A DNA stretch of 64,000 bases, from positions 31,916,787-31,980,786 of the forward strand of contig OX393561.1 in assembly GCA_947652115.1 (NCBI GenBank), read 5' to 3'. The stretch comes from Blastomussa wellsi. Lineage: Eukaryota; Cnidaria; Anthozoa; Scleractinia; Plerogyridae. A model generated the notes under the pieces. It searched no databases, had not been told where the DNA came from, and saw only the letters and a program-made list of their open reading frames with translations. Positions 13,501 to 23,200 of the stretch are shown piece after piece (position 1 is the stretch's first letter; every line of letters starts with the position of its first letter). Both the position numbers and the translations under genes were made by a program.

Positions 13501-15043
13501 ATGGTGTGGTCACCAGTCCAAATGGAACACATATGAATGGACACACAGACAATCTAACTGCTACATCTGCTTGTCGCAGTCCCACAGGGATGTATGTACC
13601 TCACTCACCAACATACTTCAACTGTGTTATGCCCACAAGTGGCATTGGTGGAGGTGGTGTTAGTTATTATCCACCAGCCAGTACAAATGTTCGGATGAGA
13701 ATGTCACCATATTTGCCACAGCCTTATGAAATGATGCCCTTCTTTCAAGGATACCAGGTAATCCACTTGCCAAATATAACACATGACATTTTGGGTTATA
13801 AGAAGGACTTCATGAACACATCATCTTGAAAACATTAGCCATGTTTTGTGGTTCATAAACCATCTTCAGGGCTGCAAATAACTTTTTCCTGTGAAAGGAC
13901 ATGTGTGTGACTAAGTCACCATTTTGATCGGACAAAACTTTAGTGGGGTTGGACGTCATCCTTCATAAAGTGTTGTCAATGCAAAACATTGGCATTTGCA
14001 CTGGAAGATGTAAAAGATTGTCCAGACACTTTGTCCAACCACAGAACGGATTTCATTGGACATTGGCCATTGTCTGATGTCCGACTGTCATTTGCAGCCC
14101 TTCCTCTGTATTATCAATCCTTTTATTGTCACCTCACTGGTGGTTTTCTTCATTCTCTTCCCTACAAATTTTAAGGTGTACTTTAAGAGGGAAGTATCAC
14201 CAAGTTTATCACAATTTTTGGTCAGAATTAGCTAAATTTAAACTTCTAACACCTCATCAATACTCAAATCGTTTCTAAATCACTAATTTGATAACATCAA
14301 GTGAATTCAGAACAGATGGACGAGGAAAAATATATTAGTACTGATTTCATATGAGATGCAATGGGAAAACATGAACACGTCAGCCAGACTAACATCGATA
14401 AACAGTTTCAATATGTTTTATAGTCCACTCATTCCAAGGATTTTTTATCATCATGCAGCTTCATTTAACCGAAAAGCAGCCCTTGGATTTTTGATCCATT
14501 ACCAGCGGGAGGCGCAGTGGCCTAATGGTTAGTGCGCTGGACTCTGGATCGGACGGTCCGGGTTCTAGTCCTGGCCGGGGCACTGCGTTGTGTTCTTGGG
14601 CAAGACACTTTACTCTCACAGTGCCTCTCTTCACCCAGGTGTACAAATGGGTACCGGCGAATTTACTGCTGGGGGGTAACCCTGCGATGGACTAGCATCC
14701 CATCCAGGGGGGAGTAGAAATACTCTCTGTCGCTTCATGCTTCAGAAATCGGGGATAAGCTCCGGCCTGATGGGCCACTAGGCCCGACAGCAGACTTACC
14801 TTTACCTTACCTACTAAAAATAGCGTGATACTGCCCCTTTAAATCAAAATTAATTGTGTATAATGATAAAATGACATAACGCCTTTAATTTTTTGTAGCA
14901 ACCCAAAATAATTGCATTGTTGTGAGTGCAGATTTTCTGAGTGTTGTAAAGTTTTACAACGATAACCATTACTCATCTTGAACAAAAGCTAATAAACTAA
15001 TTTAAATATATTTTGCTTGCAGATTGCAGACTATGGCAGGTAG
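1585..15043 (+). CDS. ESRP: Epithelial splicing regulatory protein (ESRP/fusilli family), 5' end missing
   Basis: RNA-binding nuclear regulator of alternative splicing. Exons read by homology and GT-AG sites: 1585-1804, 3164-3253, 5969-6023, 6975-7079, 8142-8274, 9348-9390, 10236-10339, 11652-12107, 13275-13757, 15023-15043; all phases agree, giving 569 residues. The first exon carries the ESRP N-terminal domain ([26 protein letters not shown]). RRM1 spans exons 4-6 ([35 protein letters not shown]), RRM2 exons 7-8 ([44 protein letters not shown]) and RRM3 exons 8-9 ([32 protein letters not shown]). A Pro/Tyr-rich tail ends FFQGYQ, as in vertebrate ESRP1/2. The short last exon adds IADYGR and TAG; retaining the previous intron would instead end the frame at 13829. 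The start codon and first exon(s) are not visible. Introns are loaded with MITEs and SINEs. Confidence 0.93.
2020..2412. mobile_element. MITE with TTAA ends (family A)
   Basis: Termini are TTAA plus AGGGGTATTGTCAC on the left and the complement of AGGGGCATTGTCAC plus TTAA on the right. A TTAA target duplication is the signature of piggyBac-type elements. There is no coding capacity. It lies in the ESRP intron after exon 1. Related copies are at 14183-14842 and about 44766-45137. Confidence 0.7.
4636..4735 (-). mobile_element. Partial copy of the gggctgcaaat MITE (family B)
   Basis: The reverse complement matches the left end of the elements at 6737, 13867 and 47451: a gctgcaaa-like end, then cccttgaatgggcacgtgtc and a gtcaccattttg block. 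Only one end is recognisable. Confidence 0.45.
5383..5870 (+). pseudogene. 5'-truncated non-LTR retrotransposon (reverse transcriptase C-terminus)
   Basis: A 115-codon frame (5383-5730) reads [17 protein letters not shown], then [14 protein letters not shown] and [15 protein letters not shown], the pattern found after the catalytic core of CR1/L2/RTE-like reverse transcriptases. A tail reading DLYCNSVMNARG-like remains, then AATAAA-like sequence, follows to about 5870. The catalytic palm is absent, so this is a dead 5'-truncated insertion in an ESRP intron. The clade cannot be set from this fragment. Confidence 0.7.
6099..6392. mobile_element. MITE with GAGCG...CGCTC inverted ends
   Basis: The left end, gagcggttttcaaatgagtg, is the inverted partner of cactcacttgaaactcgctc on the right. 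The interior has repeated 'ccaatcag/tgattggcc' motifs. Similar interiors occur at about 12470-12785 and 16185-16450. Non-coding, in an ESRP intron. Confidence 0.6.
6737..6922. mobile_element. MITE family B, complete copy
   Basis: Inverted ends cagggctgcaaataa and ttatttgcaaccctg surround about 155 bases containing a gtcaccattttg block. Just upstream of the ESRP exon at 6975. Sister copies lie at 13867-14102 and 47451-47795. Confidence 0.65.
8398..8436. repeat. (AAT)n microsatellite
   Basis: Run of aataataataat with one interruption, next to the MITE at 8448. Confidence 0.85.
8448..8650. mobile_element. MITE with GCCTGGTTCACACT inverted ends
   Basis: Left end agcctggttcacactaacg; right end complement of the same (agtgtgaaccaggcct). 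The interior repeats cgacataacgac-like and tatgtcgttatgtt motifs. Inserted beside the AAT microsatellite in an ESRP intron. Confidence 0.7.
10476..11394. mobile_element. 0.9-kb element with CAGGGATCCATATTC inverted ends
   Basis: Perfect 15-base inverted ends, with ataaaa outside both (six bases, so the duplication length is unsure). The interior has minus-strand frames of 71-89 codons in different frames (for example 10678-10917, with [20 protein letters not shown]) that look like a decayed reading frame but match no family I can name. It fills most of the ESRP intron between the exons at 10236 and 11652. Confidence 0.6.
12143..12457 (+). mobile_element. tRNA-derived SINE with 10-base target duplication
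   Basis: Perfect direct repeats acaatgattt flank 12153-12447. The head has pol III-like A and B boxes (tggcctcgtggttagtgtgc; cctgggtttgagccc), but it is not a tRNA. The body has ttcttgggcaagacaa, agtgcctctctccaccca and tataaatgggtac blocks, reminiscent of MIR/CORE-type SINE bodies. Same family as 14505, 28273 (minus), 47026 and 57080. Confidence 0.8.
12467..12790. mobile_element. Nested palindromic MITEs
   Basis: An outer element with ttcaaccaatcaaagtg and tgattgg motifs contains an inner palindrome of about 12537-12658 (gattcaattttgctcttgg against the inverted ccaaattggataattgaacc). The inner unit is related to the palindrome at 43429-43583. Confidence 0.5.
12835..13250 (+). mobile_element. 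Second, older SINE-like unit
   Basis: A tRNA-like head (gatttagtggtcaaagtgtagg) is followed far downstream by the block typical of the local SINEs (gtataaatggggact, gactagtataccacccagg, aatgctcctggtc). Strongly diverged and ends 25 bases before the ESRP exon at 13275. Confidence 0.45.
13867..14102. mobile_element. MITE family B copy
   Basis: Ends cagggctgcaaataac and catttgcagccctt are inverted; the interior has the gtcaccattttgatcgg block. It follows the ESRP exon that ends at 13757. Confidence 0.65.
14183..14842. mobile_element. TTAA-ended MITE (family A) interrupted by a SINE
   Basis: Left end TTAAGAGGGAAGTATCAC, right end the complement of TTAAAGGGGCAGTATCAC. The SINE at 14505-14815 sits inside, so the MITE is older than the SINE. 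Confidence 0.65.
14505..14815 (+). mobile_element. tRNA-derived SINE, best-preserved copy
   Basis: A box tggcctaatggttagtgcgc and B box ggtccgggttctagtcc, then the body blocks ttcttgggcaagacacttta, gcctctcttcaccca, gatggactagcatcccat and ctccggcctgatgggccact. Ends in accttaccttacct. No clear target duplication. Confidence 0.85.
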
Positions 15044-15126
15044 TTGAAGCAAAAACAGACTGAATTCTATATCAACTCAATACCAAGTAGTCCTTAATAG
15101 ACAATTCAAGTCATCACATTAGACAT

Positions 15127-15132
15127 AATAAA
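15127..15132 (+). terminator. Possible polyadenylation signal of ESRP
   Basis: AATAAA 84 bases after the ESRP stop; another lies at 15296-15301. Position only. Confidence 0.35.
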
Positions 15133-15302
15133 TCGAAGATATGCCCATGGAGTCTATCTCTTGAATAGTAAATGCTGCCTGTGCAGCAACAGCCTCAAGG
15201 TCTCCTTCATCTTTTTTTTAGCCACAGTGGAGATAACTCAATAATTTTAACAAGTTCAAGTTACTGAGACAGATTTTAAATGAATGTAACCCGAAAATAA
15301 AA

Positions 15303-16610
15303 AGTATTCAACATAGAACGTGCACAAAAAAAACCAGTCACTATGATGGACATTGTGTTAGAAATGCTTCATTTTCTGTGTATGTTCCATCGTGTAGCTG
15401 AAAGACAACCGATAAATTAACAGAAAAAAGTTTAATTTTAACAGAAACTTGATAGCATGAACAAGTTATGAAAGACAACAAAGTGATTCAACAAGAGCAG
15501 ATTAAAATGAGAGCAAACATTTGTCAAGCACAATTGAGAAATACTTTGAATTAATTTGATGAAAAATGACAAATTTTAGCATTCTACTTGAATTGATAAA
15601 GTAGCTGCTGATAATTCTGTATTTTGTGCAAAGGCACCTCTAGATTCAAGACAAAGAAAAATTAACAACAAACAGCAGTAATTCAATTTTCAGAATAATA
15701 TTGTATAATTACAATGAATTGTAGAAATGTGTTCAAATACAGATTTTATTTATTTCAAGCTGGAACCTAGACTCCAGTTCAACATGCAATCTTTTCAGCC
15801 TCTATACAGATAACAACTCCCGTCTTATGTCGAAAAACTTGATTCACCAGCACTATTCGGTGCTCAACAGTATGGTACTACTGTGTGTATTATAATACAA
15901 TAGCTTTTCACAGAAAGATAAGCCTTTTGAGGCTGAAAAGGTTCATTTGGCTGTCAGTGAAAAGCTGTAAATTAGAGCATAAAACGTACATTGTACAATT
16001 GTGTAATTAGAATCAATTTATGTTTGATAGCCAGACCCCAAATAGTTTTTAGAACTTTTGTATTAGTTCCCAGTCCTGCAGGAACAAAAAGTTAATAGGC
16101 TTTAGCATTATGACAAAGCTGTACATTGCAATTGAGAGTTTGAATTTATAATGATACTGTTATAAATTTTGCAACCTAACTTGTTAAGAAGCAAACCATT
16201 AAGCCCTGATTTGAATAGATTAGTTTTCGATCAAGCGTCTTAAAACCAAAGCAAAGTAATCACTTTGACCAATCACAAGAAGCAATCAAACTAAACCAAA
16301 TACATGTATGTTGCTGGCACAATGCACAGAAACAATTGCGCGACAGTGTGACAGTTGATTGTGGTCTACCTCTTGTCGGCAAGAAAGTGGCATGAACATT
16401 TTTCAGCCAAGTGAAGTAATGCAAAACTCAATTGATGCATGTTCAAACTCTCTCACCTGGTGAGGGTCTCTCTATGCTTTGTACAGAACTATGTGGAAGA
16501 ATTAAATGTTTATTTTGTTGATCTATTATTACCTTGCTGTTGTGACATACATGTCCCATACATGCCATATTGGCATAGAAGAGCCTATTTTTTGTGGAAT
16601 GTCAATAAAC

Positions 16611-16611
<1 letters not shown>
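15303..16611. other. Intergenic sequence without a recognised gene
   Basis: AT-rich; no coding exon recognised. About 16185-16450 resembles the diverged MITE interior at 12467 (accaatcac and gtgaagtaatgcaaaa motifs). Confidence 0.4.

Positions 16612-16669
<58 letters not shown>
16612..16669. repeat. (ATT)n microsatellite
   Basis: About nineteen attatt units, directly after gtcaataaacc, probably the tail of an old retroelement. Confidence 0.95.
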
Positions 16670-16671
<2 letters not shown>

Positions 16672-16682
16672 CAGAACAAGTT

Positions 16683-16865
16683 GGGGCCTCATTACATGAG
16701 CCAGGCTGGCCTGGGCTTGTTTCAGTTTGCCGAGATCTCAGCACATCTGTTAAATGCAACAAAAATCAACTTCACCATTACATGGCAACCGGGCCAGTCA
16801 GGTTAGCCGACAAAGCAAACCAGCCCGGCTAACTGGGCCAGCCCAGATCATGTAATCAGGCCCTT
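16683..16865. mobile_element. MITE with GGGCCTGATTACATGA-like inverted ends
   Basis: Left ggggcctcattacatgagcc and right atcatgtaatcaggccctt are inverted; inner inverted blocks ggctggcctgg and ctgggccagcc extend the hairpin. Starts 13 bases after the ATT run. Confidence 0.65.
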
Positions 16866-18049
16866 AGAGACTATTCAAATCAGGGCTAAAATGGTTTAAG
16901 TCTTAACATTAGCAGGACAGTGCCGATAGCCATGATCCATAATAATAGTTATTATGCTTGATTAGATAAAAATTATTTTCACGAATGAAGGAACAATGCT
17001 CAGACTAGACTGGATTATAAACCAACAATTACTTTTTACAACATTTATTTGTCTCTAAACATTGCAATATTTATGGGCAAAGTTTTTAAACTGGCCATAT
17101 TGTTTTTATTTACATACAACTGATTATGTTTGACGAATAATTGTGTATTACCAGTCATTGCAAGGAATGCCTGTATCTTGTCAATCAATGCCAAAATATA
17201 GTTCTGCTGCCTGGTTAACAGGTCAATGGAAATGAGTTTGAAATATATTAAGCTATATCCTAAGAAAGAGAAAACAAAAACATTATTTTAACAATTGAAA
17301 GAGGACCCTTAACACAGTGGAAAAATGCTAAGAAAAACAATAATAATAAAATTACATGTTTAAAGCATTCAGGCAAAGCCAGTGTAATTTAATTGCCATT
17401 AATTAAGTCACACTAATTATATTATTTTTCAAAATGTCCTGGTGGTAATTTAGAAATATGTGCATGGTAATTTAGAAAAATGTTTCCTGAATGCTGAGGA
17501 TGAATCATTGTCACATTGCAACTAAGAATGTCTCCTTTCATTTCATGCAAATCTGTCTACATGTAAAAGGCAGAGACCATTATTTTCATAATAGCTATTC
17601 CAGGATATGATAAAATGGTCTGGGCCAGTTATGGAATAACTAATTTTCCCTTTCAAGTTAGAATCACTTAGACTCGTGGCAGTGCCATGGATGAGTGCGA
17701 GACACTAACAATATCATAATCTTAATTTACATAGCCATGAGTTCAGATTGAGATGTTCAAGGAAACAAAAATACCAAAGTACAGATAATTATTTTAGCTA
17801 TATTTTTAGACATACCAAAATGAATAAACAATCTGCAGTGTATAATAGACTGAACTAACTTGTGACTTATCTTACAACTTTCCAAGTACACGCATTGACA
17901 CATCTTTCCACATTTCTTTGCTATGATTTTTACTTGGAACAAAAATCTTTAGTTATCCATATTGCACTTATCTGGAAATGACTGTACTTTCTTGGAAATA
18001 AATACAAAAATTACAAATACTGAGAGTGAGTTTACTCTTGTCTTTAAAA

Positions 18050-18053
18050 AAGA

Positions 18054-18084
<31 letters not shown>

Positions 18085-18680
18085 TGTCGGTAGGAAGTAT
18101 AACAAAATAATTTGGTTTTATCAACTGGGTTGATAATGTGAATTGGCCACCGTAAAGAGATTCGAAATCTGACGTTTAGTAGTAGTAGTAGCAGTACTTT
18201 ATTTAGACACATTACACCAGTGAGCCAAGGGCTCATTTAAACGTGAACGTGCATGGTAAAATAAAAATGAAAAATAAATAAGTTATCTATTCATTAAAAA
18301 TACAAAACCTAGACTATAATATTTAAATATAATTTGGTTTTATCAACTGGGTTGATAATGTCAATTGGCCACCGTAAAGAGATTCAATAGCTGACGTTTC
18401 GAGCGTTAGCCCTTCGTCGGATAATATTTAAAACTAGAATAAAATTTAAAAACTACATGATACAAAGATTACAGCAACAATTGGCCTCGGTAGTCAGATT
18501 GACGTTCAGTAAATTTTTAAAAATTCCAAGAGAGGATGCTCCTCTTATATTGTCCGGTAGGCTGTTCCATAAACATGAAGTTATGTATTCGTTCCCACCA
18601 AGGGCTAATGCTTGAAACATCAGCTTTCGGTGGCCAATTCACATTACCAACCCAGTTGATAAAACCAAATTATTCTTTTA
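18050..18680. mobile_element. Cluster of Penelope-like terminal units
   Basis: Three copies of the terminal unit: 18110-18175 (minus), 18328-18420 (minus) and about 18605-18672 (plus, diverged). Shared blocks are ggttttatcaactgggttga, ggccaccgtaaagagattc and cgagcgttagcccttcgtcg. The 18328-18420 copy is flanked by a perfect 12-base duplication, ataatatttaaa (18316-18327, 18421-18432). The host sequence (18178-18300) looks like the 3' tail of another retroelement in reverse (ctttatttagacacattacac). Confidence 0.75.
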
Positions 18681-19065
18681 AAATAGGTTTCCTTTTAACT
18701 GCCATTAGTTTCCAGCACTTAGACTTAGGGCCTGTCAAAACTAGCAGACAAAATTGGAATTGTTTGTGACAAACTACAGTACAAATTTTGTCACGACAAT
18801 TTTTGTCGGGTGACTTTCTATCGACACTGAAACTAGTGATATTTTACAAGTTATCAAATGTGACTTCACTTGTATTCTTCATTTTTTAATTGTTTGAGAG
18901 GATTGTAATATTATTTTCAGTACACCTCTTTTCTTGATAACCCGAAAGTCCGCTTGAAGATCAAGTTGCCTTTTAGACTTTCTCACTTTTGTGCTTTGTG
19001 CTCTGAGGTTGACTTTGCAATTATTAGAAATTACAATAAAATTTGAAGTTCTAAATCCCTGATCC

Positions 19066-19192
19066 CCTCTATGAGACTTCCGTGCAGGGAATCATGGTTG
19101 TATTCATCTTCAAGTCTCGAAGATGTTGTGTGCGTGATGAATTCAACTACCATGTTTCCCTGTGCGCAAGTCTCGCAGAGGGAATCGGGGGT
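19066..19192. repeat. Imperfect palindrome
   Basis: gatcccctctatgagacttc and gcagggaatcatggttg are inverted partners of caaccatgtttccctg-like and cgcagagggaatc sequences on the right. Probably a short foldback element. Confidence 0.45.
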
Positions 19193-19321
19193 GAAATTTG
19201 GTTTTGCACTTCTTGGGCTTATGCAATTGCTAACGGTTGTATGACATGACTAACAATTTTTGTCCAGTTTTTTCCCGGATCAATCACAGTGTGAAATGGT
19301 TTTTTTTTAAAAAGCCCTTCC

Positions 19322-20116
19322 TTTAAAGTGTATATGACATGAAAAATATTTTCTTCTTATTTGAAAGGCCTTTCAAAATTCAGAAGAATGGCGTTCTTCT
19401 TTTTGAAATATCTTTTTTCGTTTTAGAGATATTGACATTTTTCTATTATGCAAATTAGATCAGTGATGATGTCAGCTGGTTTGAACTAAAAAATGGTAAA
19501 ATACTGAATAAGCAATATCTCTAAAACTGTTGATGCAGTGTTCTTGAAACTTGGCACCACAAATGTGCATCACAGAAGAAACAAAATGATACCATCAGTG
19601 CTGTTACTATGACAACAGGTTTGCAGCTAGTACTGTCATAATAAAAACTGAAATTCCCAGTTTTTGCTTAAACCAAGAATCATCTACCGCAGCCAATCCA
19701 ATGATGGTAATTGAGACAACATGGGAACTATGTCTGTTCCAAGTAGGACCCTTCGTCTCACTTTAGACGTTGCAAATGGTGATATTTGGTTTTGTGACAG
19801 AGAGAGACTGGAGCTGAAAGAGTTGCCATGGTAACAATTCTAAGGGTACCATTTTCTTTCTTTAGGGATGCACATTTGTGGTGCCAAGTTTCAAGAACAC
19901 TGCATCAATAGTTTTAGAGATATTGTTTATTTAGTATTTTACCATTTTTTAGTTCAAACCAGCTGACATCATCACTGATCTAATTTGCATAATAGAAAAA
20001 TGTCAATATCTCTAAAACGAAAAATGATATTTAAAAAAGGAACACGCCATTCTTCTGAATTTTGAAAAACCTTTCAAATAAGAAGAAAACATTTTTCATG
20101 TCATATACACTTTAAA
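19322..20116. mobile_element. Foldback element with ~255-base arms
   Basis: Left arm 19322-19577 starts tttaaagtgtatatgacatg; the right arm, about 19862-20116, is its inverted copy, ending catgtcatatacactttaaa. The arms match at most positions across their length; the spacer is about 285 bases and has no recognised frame. It lies 169 bases past the SIRT5 stop, so a long SIRT5 3' UTR would contain a long hairpin. Confidence 0.8.
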
Positions 20117-20284
20117 TGGAAGTTTTTTGGGTGGGAGCCCCTGTGTATGAACCGACCAAGCTGGTTACATTTTAGCAAAACCAAAGTCTTGGATGCTTCT
20201 ATTAAATGGCTATTTTGAGTTAATTTTAAAGAACCAACCAACCTACCCATGATCCAAAAAATTTAAATTTGTCAGCAAAGTTAT

Positions 20285-23200
20285 TTAGTCAGCAAGCAAA
20301 GGTGGAAGAGTCTCGCCTGCTGGACCATGAAAATGAAACCTGTGAAAATAGCAAATGCAACAACTGTTAACCCGTTGCCAACATCATTAGTTTCCTTGCA
20401 GGTTGTCAATACTTTATGTCATGAGAATTAAATTTCCAAACTCAAGGGGTTTTTTTGCCTGCCCTCAAAATGTGCACAATGGCTGGGTAATGCTCAAAAA
20501 TTGAGCTACAGAAGTTTGCTTTCTTTAATTGACTTCTAGTTGATAATCCACCTGAAGTGTTTCACCAAAGGCAGTAGCAAATGAGGACACATTGTTATTT
20601 GTGATGATTTTTGTTGCATGCACAAACACTGAAACATTTGCTGGGAACACAAATCAGAAACATTTTTTATGTCTGCACAGGTGAACAGAAAGTCAGAAAC
20701 ATTTATGTCCACAATGATGTGTCATTGTTTGCCACCGCCTTGATGCTCGCCAACACAACTCAACATACAGTAGCCTGCATGCAGCCCGCTTAACTACCTT
20801 TTCCACTTTTGGAAATACTAGACAGCTGTATGCAGTTAGAAACTTCATATAGCATTATTATTTTATTTGCCAATGAAGGCACTTTTCCCAACCAGGGAAA
20901 AGGACTGATGATGAAGGGATTGACTGTTTGGTATTTGGTAATTAAATCTTGAAAGCAACATTTAAAAAGAAATTGTGATAAGAATCTTTTTCAGGACAAG
21001 GCATCAATACAAACACTTGGAAGTTTCTTTTTCTGGACCATGCTTCCAAGCAAAGGAGGTTCATCAAATGGAGGCCCAGAGCAAACGCACAATAGGAAAG
21101 GCAAACGTCATAAGAAACAGATTTTTAAAAAAAAATGAGCAAAGGGTTGCAGTCCAAACAATATCTTGCACTGTCAAAATGTCAAAAAAATCCATACAAG
21201 CCAAAGATTCCCCACACTGCCCCTCGTATCACTTTTCTAATGGCCCGCCCCAAAAGTGGCCAACTAGGTATTCCAAATACCACTTCCTTTTTGTATTTTT
21301 ATTATGATTGAGGGAGAAGACAGCATTAAATACATGAACCAATGTACCTGAATGTTCCAGTGCATGGAGTCTCTTCCATGTTAAACTCTGCAACTGGGAC
21401 ACCCTTAAATGCCAGCATTGGAGCAAACCCTGCAGCTGGGTACACTACGGATGAAGTGCCAACCTGAACATTTATAGCACACATTAGTAATATGCCTATA
21501 TGCACCATGAATTTCCAATTTTGTGGTCCATAACTTACATAAAAATATACCTGAAAAAATTACTTGATTCTTATTGGCTGAGTGCAGAAAGTGTAAGACT
21601 AGTGCAAATTACACATTGGAATTCTGTATTATAGTTGCAAATGTTTTAAACGAAACCCGCTTTCAGTTTGTAGCATTATCAGCTGATCTTCATCAGCCAA
21701 TCTGTAAATAAAGTGTTAAATCCGCATCAAATGCTTACTTCCTGTTTGAATTCTGTAAGATCTTCCAGCACGTCCTCCAGGCGAATTTTTTCATGTTTAT
21801 ATTATTAAGCGATCATATGGTTTTTCTCGTTCAGTTAATTTGGAACTAATTTGCACTTATGAGTTTTTCAAAAAGCTGAAATTGCACGAGCCACTTCCGC
21901 TTCACTTGTGCAAATTAATTCCAAATTCAACTTGAAACCGTATGATTACCTATACAAGTCATACACTAAAATGTGACATCAATATCAGCTATATTTTAAT
22001 TAGTATCTCAAAGTTCTGATGACAACCTGTTGACAAAAGTACTGAAAGTTTGTGAAGTCCTTCCAGTTGTTGTTCTGTTTGTATCCTATTGGCAGTACAT
22101 GCATAGTGTCTATGCATAAATATAAAATAACTGCAGAAATACTATACACATTCTCACTGGTTGATAGGTGTGTTCAGATAAGAGCATGTAAACATAGTTG
22201 TGAAGTTGGATCAATCATCGTTTCTGGAAAAAAACACCCACCCTCCCCCAGCCCATGTTTGTCAGTGACTTGTGGTTTTAGTGCAGAAACATATGGGTTA
22301 GGGGTGGAGTAGGTGAGGGTTTTCCCAGAAACGGTAATTGATCCTTGATGTTTTAGATTTGCGCAGGGGACTGGCTTTGCAGAACTGTCTCCAATTCTCC
22401 CAACCCCCCTTATGTTTAGATGAGGCTATATAAACACGGTAAAAGTCCTCTATTGCTTCGTAAATGGCAAAGACAAGAAGTATCAAACATTGCGAGCTAC
22501 ATAGAATAACTTCTTTAAACATCACTCCAACAATAGTTTGATCTGCAGTGGTTTCAAAATGTTTCAAAGTAGGCAGAGTTGGTGGATGTGACAAGCTAAC
22601 CCAATTGACAGTTGCAGATTTTCCTTAAAAAAAACATTTTTTAGACATTTTTTTTACTTTTTCTGTCCAGTTAAGGCCAAAATCAGCTCCAAACAACTCG
22701 AAAGTGCATTTGCAACAATCAAGCATGCCACTGTTTCCACTTGCATTGCATTTTATGTCATTTTTGTTTGGGCATGCATACAAATCAAAATTTTGAGATA
22801 TGGTAGTTTTTGGGCAAGAAATATACAATTATATCTGTACCAAAAGACACATGTCACACTTTTCCAAAGCTGCATCTGTAGCATTCAGTACTCCACGGTC
22901 CAAGCTTTCTCCAAACCACACTACATGGGGGCGGGTTAAACCTCCACAGTTGGGTTGGACACACCTGAAAACGCATCATACCATTATTATCTCAGAACTC
23001 AATCACTCATTTTCCTATGTCCATCTCTCTACATGCATTGCAGGCCTTTGATGATTGTTAATATCAGGTAGCGAATTTCCCCGTAGACTGTGTGACCCCC
23101 TTCTTCTTCAACTAAAATTCTAAGTCTTACAACTTTTTTAAGATTAAAAAGAACGAAAAACTATACAGGGTCTGAGCATCGAACACGGGCCGATGAGGCA

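Noticed and set aside
14509..14580. tRNA gene suggested by A and B boxes (also at 12156, 47030, 57080)
   Set aside because: No acceptor stem or anticodon arm folds properly, and the sequence continues into a shared SINE body.
16439..16699. 86-codon frame with a poly-leucine stretch
   Set aside because: The leucines are the ATT microsatellite read in frame.
20975..21307. 110-codon plus frame with [10 protein letters not shown], near the expected SIRT5 C-terminus
   Set aside because: Wrong strand for SIRT5; the true last exon was found at 20285-20339 on the minus strand with the correct phase.
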